Shown here piece after piece: positions 13,353 through 16,426 of a DNA stretch of 16,426 nucleotides. Below the pieces are notes generated by a model. That model saw only the letters and a list, made by a program, of their open reading frames with translations, searched no databases and had not been told where the DNA came from. This stretch comes from JBBRUG01 sp038247995 (GTDB lineage Bacteria; Chloroflexota; Chloroflexia; Chloroflexales; Chloroflexaceae). Each line of letters begins with the position of its first letter. The stretch's first letter is position 1. The stretch spans positions 1 to 16,426 of the forward strand of contig JBBRUG010000111.1 of the NCBI GenBank assembly GCA_038247995.1, in the 5' to 3' direction. A program made the translations under genes and the position numbers.

Positions 13353-14402
13353 ATGATGAAACCAAACCGCCCAGTGGGCCTGGTGGGGTATGGCGTATAT
13401 GTACCGCGCTATCGAATTGCCGCCAGCGAGATTGCCCGGGTCTGGACTGATGGTCAGGGTGGTGTGCCGGTTGATGCGAAGAGTGTGCCCGGCCCCGACG
13501 AAGACACGATTACGATGGCGATTGAGGCGGCACATAGCGCGGTTGCGCGGGCGGGCATCTCGGCCGAGCAGCTGAGCGCCGTCTGGGTGGGCAGTGAGAG
13601 TCACCCATATAGTGTCAAACCTTCCGGCACGATTGTTGCCGAGGCGCTGGGCGCTGCGCCGTGGGTGAGTGCCGCCGACTGGGAGTTCGCCTGCAAGGCT
13701 GGCTCCGAGGCGCTGACGGCGAGTATGGCTCTGGTCGGGAGCGGCATGGCCGAGTATGCGCTGGCGATCGGCGCCGACACCGCGCAAGGTCGCCCTGGCG
13801 ATGCGCTCGAATATACCGCTTCTGCCGGCGCAGCAGCGCTGCTGGTTGGGCCGGCTGAGGCCGCGCTGGCCACAATCGATGCCACAGTGAGCTACCTGAC
13901 CGATACGCCCGACTTCTTCCGGCGCGCCGACCGGCCCTACCCAGTCCACGGCAATCGTTTTACCGGCGAGCCGGCCTATTTCAGCACGATCCAGGCTGCC
14001 GCCAAGCGGCTACTCAGCGATCTGGGCGCTGCCCCCGGCGATTTTACCTACGCCGTATTTCACCAACCCAACGCGAAGTTTCCCCAGGCCGTCGCCAAGC
14101 GGCTTGGCTTCAGTGCCGCCCAGATTGCGCCGGGCATGCTCAGCCCGCAGATCGGCAATACTTATTCTGCGGCGGCTCTCGCCGGCCTCTGTGCAACATT
14201 GGACGTAGCTCAGCCCGGCGACACAATCTTCCTCTGCACGTATGGCAGCGGCGCCGGCTCCGATGCGTATACGCTGAAAGTCACCGAACGGCTGCTCGAC
14301 GCCCGGCCACGCGCCCCGCTTACGGCAGCGTATCTCCAGCGCGCAGTCATGATCGACTATGCGATGTACGCGAAGTGGCGCGGCAAGCTGGTGGTGGGGT
14401 AA
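13353..14402 (+). CDS. Hydroxymethylglutaryl-CoA synthase, archaeal type
   Basis: 349-residue thiolase-superfamily enzyme that condenses acetyl-CoA with acetoacetyl-CoA to HMG-CoA. It resembles the short archaeal-type synthases (TIGR00748 / UPF0219) rather than MvaS of Gram-positive cocci or the eukaryotic form: start VGYGVYVPRYRI, WVGSESHPYSVKPSGT, WEFACKAGSEAL, VFHQPNAKFP, QIGNTYSAA. The catalytic triad is intact: Glu82, nucleophilic Cys114 and His237. AAGGAG at 13336-13341 lies 11 bases before the first ATG (13353); a second ATG follows at 13356, giving a one-residue-shorter option. The stop is six bases before the thiolase-family gene, the tight spacing seen in archaeal synthase-thiolase operons, where the proteins form a complex that channels acetoacetyl-CoA. 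The 83-base spacer upstream shows no convincing promoter, so cotranscription with the reductase is likely. Confidence 0.92.
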   Translation: MMKPNRPVGLVGYGVYVPRYRIAASEIARVWTDGQGGVPVDAKSVPGPDEDTITMAIEAAHSAVARAGISAEQLSAVWVGSESHPYSVKPSGTIVAEALGAAPWVSAADWEFACKAGSEALTASMALVGSGMAEYALAIGADTAQGRPGDALEYTASAGAAALLVGPAEAALATIDATVSYLTDTPDFFRRADRPYPVHGNRFTGEPAYFSTIQAAAKRLLSDLGAAPGDFTYAVFHQPNAKFPQAVAKRLGFSAAQIAPGMLSPQIGNTYSAAALAGLCATLDVAQPGDTIFLCTYGSGAGSDAYTLKVTERLLDARPRAPLTAAYLQRAVMIDYAMYAKWRGKLVVG

Positions 14403-14408
14403 CTATCT

Positions 14409-15590
14409 ATGAATAATGTTTACATCATCGGCGCAGGGGCAACCCCTGTGGGCGAACATTACGCCAAAAGCCTGGGCGATCTGGCCAGCCAGGCGCTCCG
14501 GGCGGCGTTCGGCGAAGCCGGCGCGCTCGATCCGCGCCGGGTTGGCGCGCTCTATGTCGCCAATGCGCTTGGCGAGACGATGGCGGGCCAGGGCCAACTT
14601 GGCGCGCACATGGCAGCTGCCGTCGGGTTGGGCAATGTCGCCGATGGCGCACCACTGCTTGCCGTGCGCGTTGAAGCTGCGGGTGCGAGCGGCGGGGTTG
14701 CGCTGCATCAGGCGGCTCAGGCCATTCAAACCGGCGCATGTGCTGTGGCGATCGTGCTTGGCGTGGAAAAAATAACCGATCGGCTTGATGGTGCGTTGGA
14801 AGCCGCGTTGGCCCTCGCTGCCGAAAGCGATAGCGAAGCGGCCCATGGCGTAACCCTTACGGCACAATGGGCCATGCTGATGCGGCGCTACATGCACGAG
14901 TACGGTTATCCGGCTGAGGCGTTCGCGCCGTTTCCGGTGAACGCCCATGCGAACGGCATGCACAACGCGCAGGCGCTCTATCGCTTCGCAATCAACGCCG
15001 ACAAGTACCGCAAAGCGGCGCAGATTGCCTCGCCGCTGAACATGCTTGATTGTAGCAGTGCCGCCGACGGGGCCGCCGCCGTGATCCTGGCGAGCGAAAG
15101 CATTGCCCGCGAACTGGCCGGCCCGCAGATCCGCCTGGCCGGCAGCGCCGTGGCCGTTGATACGCCCGCGCTCCACGCTCGGCGTGACCCACTCGATCTC
15201 GCGGCAGCCCGCGCCAGTGCCCAAATGGCCCTTGGGCGTGCCCACAAGGGGCTCGGCGATGTCCAGGTGCTCGAATTGAGCGATCCGCATGGCATTACCG
15301 CTGTGCTCGCGCTGGAGGCAATCGGCTTCTACGAGCGTGGTACGGCGCCGCGCCACGCTGCCGACGGGGCGATCGCCCCAACCGGCCGGACGCCGCTGGC
15401 CACCGGCGGCGGCTACAAAGCACGCGGCGATCTGGTTGGCGCCAGCGGTGTTTATCAGGCCGTCGAGTTGATCCGCCAGTTGCGCGGCGCAGCCGGCGCA
15501 GCCCAGGTCGGTGGCGCCCGCGTGGCTCTCGGGCAGAGCCTTGGCGGTGTCGGCGGTACGGCGGCAAGTGTGGTGCTTGTAGCTGAATAG
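14409..15590 (+). CDS. Thiolase-family protein (SCP2-like/archaeal type) lacking the catalytic residues
   Basis: 393-residue homologue of archaeal acetoacetyl-CoA thiolases, alignable along its whole length: YIIGAGATPVGEHYAKSLGDLA at the start, LGVEKITD (about 117-124), RRYMHEYG, LDCSSAADGAAAVILASE, and the C-terminal glycine loops. Expected active-site positions are changed: the nucleophile of VEAACASGG is Gly92 (GGT, 14682-14684); HDCFT reads SDPHG (291-295), losing His; NPSGG reads ATGGG, Asn to Ala331; GHPVG reads GDLVG, His to Asp341; and the last loop reads GQSLGG (375-380). The frame is otherwise intact, with normal length and codon use, so this is a pseudo-enzyme or a protein with new activity, not a decayed gene. 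Starting six bases after the HMG-CoA synthase, it may act as structural partner of that enzyme; acetoacetyl-CoA would then come from another thiolase. Standard annotation would call it acetyl-CoA acetyltransferase. Confidence 0.9.
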   Translation: MNNVYIIGAGATPVGEHYAKSLGDLASQALRAAFGEAGALDPRRVGALYVANALGETMAGQGQLGAHMAAAVGLGNVADGAPLLAVRVEAAGASGGVALHQAAQAIQTGACAVAIVLGVEKITDRLDGALEAALALAAESDSEAAHGVTLTAQWAMLMRRYMHEYGYPAEAFAPFPVNAHANGMHNAQALYRFAINADKYRKAAQIASPLNMLDCSSAADGAAAVILASESIARELAGPQIRLAGSAVAVDTPALHARRDPLDLAAARASAQMALGRAHKGLGDVQVLELSDPHGITAVLALEAIGFYERGTAPRHAADGAIAPTGRTPLATGGGYKARGDLVGASGVYQAVELIRQLRGAAGAAQVGGARVALGQSLGGVGGTAASVVLVAE

Positions 15591-15596
15591 CGGGCC

Positions 15597-15624
15597 TTGC
15601 GAATTACGGGATCGCCGGTACAAT
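15597..15624 (+). promoter_or_regulatory. Putative promoter of the Yip1-like gene
   Basis: TTGCGA (15597-15602) and TACAAT (15619-15624) are separated by 16 bases in the 69-base spacer after the thiolase-family gene. The -10 is embedded in a small palindrome, CGGTA-caa-TACCG (15616-15628). It predicts a start near 15631 and a leader of about 29 bases with AAGGAG in it. Confidence 0.5.
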
Positions 15625-15659
15625 ACCGCTGCGAACCACGTAGCGCAAGGAGCGACCAG

Positions 15660-16349
15660 ATGTTTCAGCAGTTGATCACCGGCAGTATCGCCGTCTTGAC
15701 CCGCCCGTCGGTCCCGACATTCGAGGAGCACGAGCAGGATAGTCTGACCTGGGCAAGCCTATATGTTGTGTTGGGTACGCTGATTGTCGGTGTGCTCTCG
15801 GCAATTTCGTTCGTCATCCAGCGCCCGTTTCTTGAGTCGCAGTTTGATGATTTGCAGGCGCAGATCGATGAGTTGCAGGCGCAAGGTATTGATACAACCT
15901 TCCTGGAAGGCCTGATCGATGCCTTTGTCAACAGTACTGCTGGGCCGGTAGCCTCGATTGGGCTGTCGCTTGTTTTCACCCTGGTCGGCTTCTTCATATC
16001 ACTGGCAGTGGTTTGGGCAATCGGACGCGCCTTTGGCGGGACGGGCACCTTTGGCCAACTTGGCTGGGATATGGCGCTCTTTTCGGTGCCGCTCTCGGTG
16101 ATCGGTGGGGCGATCGCGGTGGTTGGTATTGGGCCGCTGGCGATCTTAACCAATCTGATTGGTTTTGGTCTCTGGCTGTACAACCTCTACCTAACCTATC
16201 TGGCCATTCAGGCCGGGATGAATTTACCCAGCAACAAAGCGCTCTATGTCATGCTGACGATCATCGGGATTGTTGTGGGCCTGTTTGCCTGTAGCTGTGC
16301 GGCGATCTTTGGCCTGGCTTTGGTGGTAGCGGGCGCCGCCGGTGGGTAA
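15660..16349 (+). CDS. Yip1-domain-like polytopic membrane protein
   Basis: 229-residue inner-membrane protein of unknown role, resembling the bacterial Yip1-type family (PF04893) by its layout: a short cytoplasmic N-terminus (MFQQLITGSIAVLTRPSVPTF), about five membrane segments (roughly 32-52, 97-122, 138-158, 160-182, 195-225), and the GGTGTFGQLGWDMALFSVPLSVI block (126-148). Between the first two segments is a hydrophilic helix with a repeated heptad, DDLQAQI then DELQAQG (63-76), which could form a short coiled coil. AAGGAG at 15647-15652 is seven bases before the ATG at 15660; the longer frame from a TTG at 15597 is rejected because that codon is within the predicted -35 box. It has its own predicted promoter, so it need not belong to the mevalonate operon. 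The domain assignment is by pattern memory, not a profile search. Confidence 0.7.
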   Translation: MFQQLITGSIAVLTRPSVPTFEEHEQDSLTWASLYVVLGTLIVGVLSAISFVIQRPFLESQFDDLQAQIDELQAQGIDTTFLEGLIDAFVNSTAGPVASIGLSLVFTLVGFFISLAVVWAIGRAFGGTGTFGQLGWDMALFSVPLSVIGGAIAVVGIGPLAILTNLIGFGLWLYNLYLTYLAIQAGMNLPSNKALYVMLTIIGIVVGLFACSCAAIFGLALVVAGAAGG

Positions 16350-16383
16350 ACAAGCGTTAGAGCGGTAAAGCGCAGCGGGCGCA

Positions 16384-16404
16384 GGGCGACCACAAGGGTC
16401 GCCC
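16384..16404. repeat. Hairpin with 8-bp arms in the downstream spacer, possible dispersed repeat
   Basis: GGGCGACC (16384-16391) pairs with GGTCGCCC (16397-16404) around ACAAG. It lies 34 bases after the Yip1-like gene, without a T-run. The sequence and its GTACGG tail look like intergenic repeat words seen in many bacterial genomes, so a mobile or dispersed repeat copy is as likely as a terminator. Confidence 0.5.
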
Positions 16405-16415
16405 GTACGGATGAG

Positions 16416-16421
16416 AGGAGG
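16416..16421 (+). promoter_or_regulatory. Strong Shine-Dalgarno at the window edge
   Basis: AGGAGG is a full match to the anti-Shine-Dalgarno core. The window ends five bases later in an A, so a start codon could begin at 16426 or just beyond. It implies another + strand gene immediately downstream, not visible here. Confidence 0.45.
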
Positions 16422-16426
16422 CGATA

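Noticed and set aside
14682..15431. Sequencing error or frameshift as the explanation of the missing thiolase active site
   Set aside because: The substitutions are at least four separate in-frame changes in intact, otherwise well-aligned motifs over 750 bases; random error would not hit only active-site positions.
14403..15731. Long minus-strand open frame (442 codons) opposite the thiolase-family gene
   Set aside because: It mirrors a clear thiolase-fold gene, has no recognisable motif or ribosome binding site, and high GC with biased third positions commonly opens antisense frames.
1..16426. CRISPR array, tRNA/rRNA gene, prophage or insertion sequence
   Set aside because: No regularly spaced repeats, cloverleaf-like conserved arms, integrase/transposase proteins or terminal inverted repeats with target duplications were seen.

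Overview
The window reads as a piece of a GC-rich chromosome, most likely from a Chloroflexota bacterium of class Chloroflexia (filamentous anoxygenic phototroph relatives such as Chloroflexus, Roseiflexus or Oscillochloris). This rests on the protein flavour (very long multi-GAF regulators, Yip1-like proteins, a class II HMG-CoA reductase beside archaeal-type HMG-CoA synthase) and on short tandem intergenic words. It is an inference; no rRNA or marker gene is present. All genes but one are on the + strand, and there is no sign of a phage, IS element, CRISPR array or tRNA.

Layout: (1) 2-457, the C-terminal end of a 2-oxo acid dehydrogenase E1 beta subunit. (2) 562-1560, ygfZ, a folate-binding Fe-S maintenance protein with its own promoter and a duplicated Shine-Dalgarno box. 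(3) 1721-5698, a 1325-residue cytoplasmic regulator with six GAF domains and a SpoIIE-type PP2C phosphatase. (4) 5794-6774, glpX, class II fructose-1,6-bisphosphatase. (5) A perfect 41-nt palindrome, then 6835-8268, an O-antigen ligase/polymerase-like membrane protein, followed after 26 bases by 8295-10961, a membrane-bound GAF-GAF-PAS histidine kinase. (6) A repeat-rich convergent spacer and a minus-strand lipoprotein (11083-11790), probably leaderless. (7) A divergent promoter region and a mevalonate gene group: HMG-CoA reductase (11980-13269), archaeal-type HMG-CoA synthase (13353-14402) and a thiolase-family protein (14409-15590). (8) 15660-16349, a Yip1-like membrane protein, then a hairpin and a strong ribosome binding site at the window's edge, apparently for a next gene.

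The most unusual item is the thiolase-family protein. It keeps the fold and sits 6 bases behind an HMG-CoA synthase with an intact catalytic triad, as in the archaeal thiolase/HMG-CoA synthase operon. Yet the nucleophilic Cys is Gly92, the HDxF His is Ser291, the NxxGG Asn is Ala331 and the GHPxG His is Asp341. The third archaeal partner, a DUF35 OB-fold protein, is not next to it. This looks like a pseudo-enzyme kept in a mevalonate operon, perhaps as a scaffold or acyl-CoA binding partner for the synthase.

A second theme is promoter architecture: the extended -10 word TGCTACAAT precedes three separate transcription units (glpX, the lipoprotein gene, HMG-CoA reductase), with related forms before ygfZ and the Yip1-like gene.
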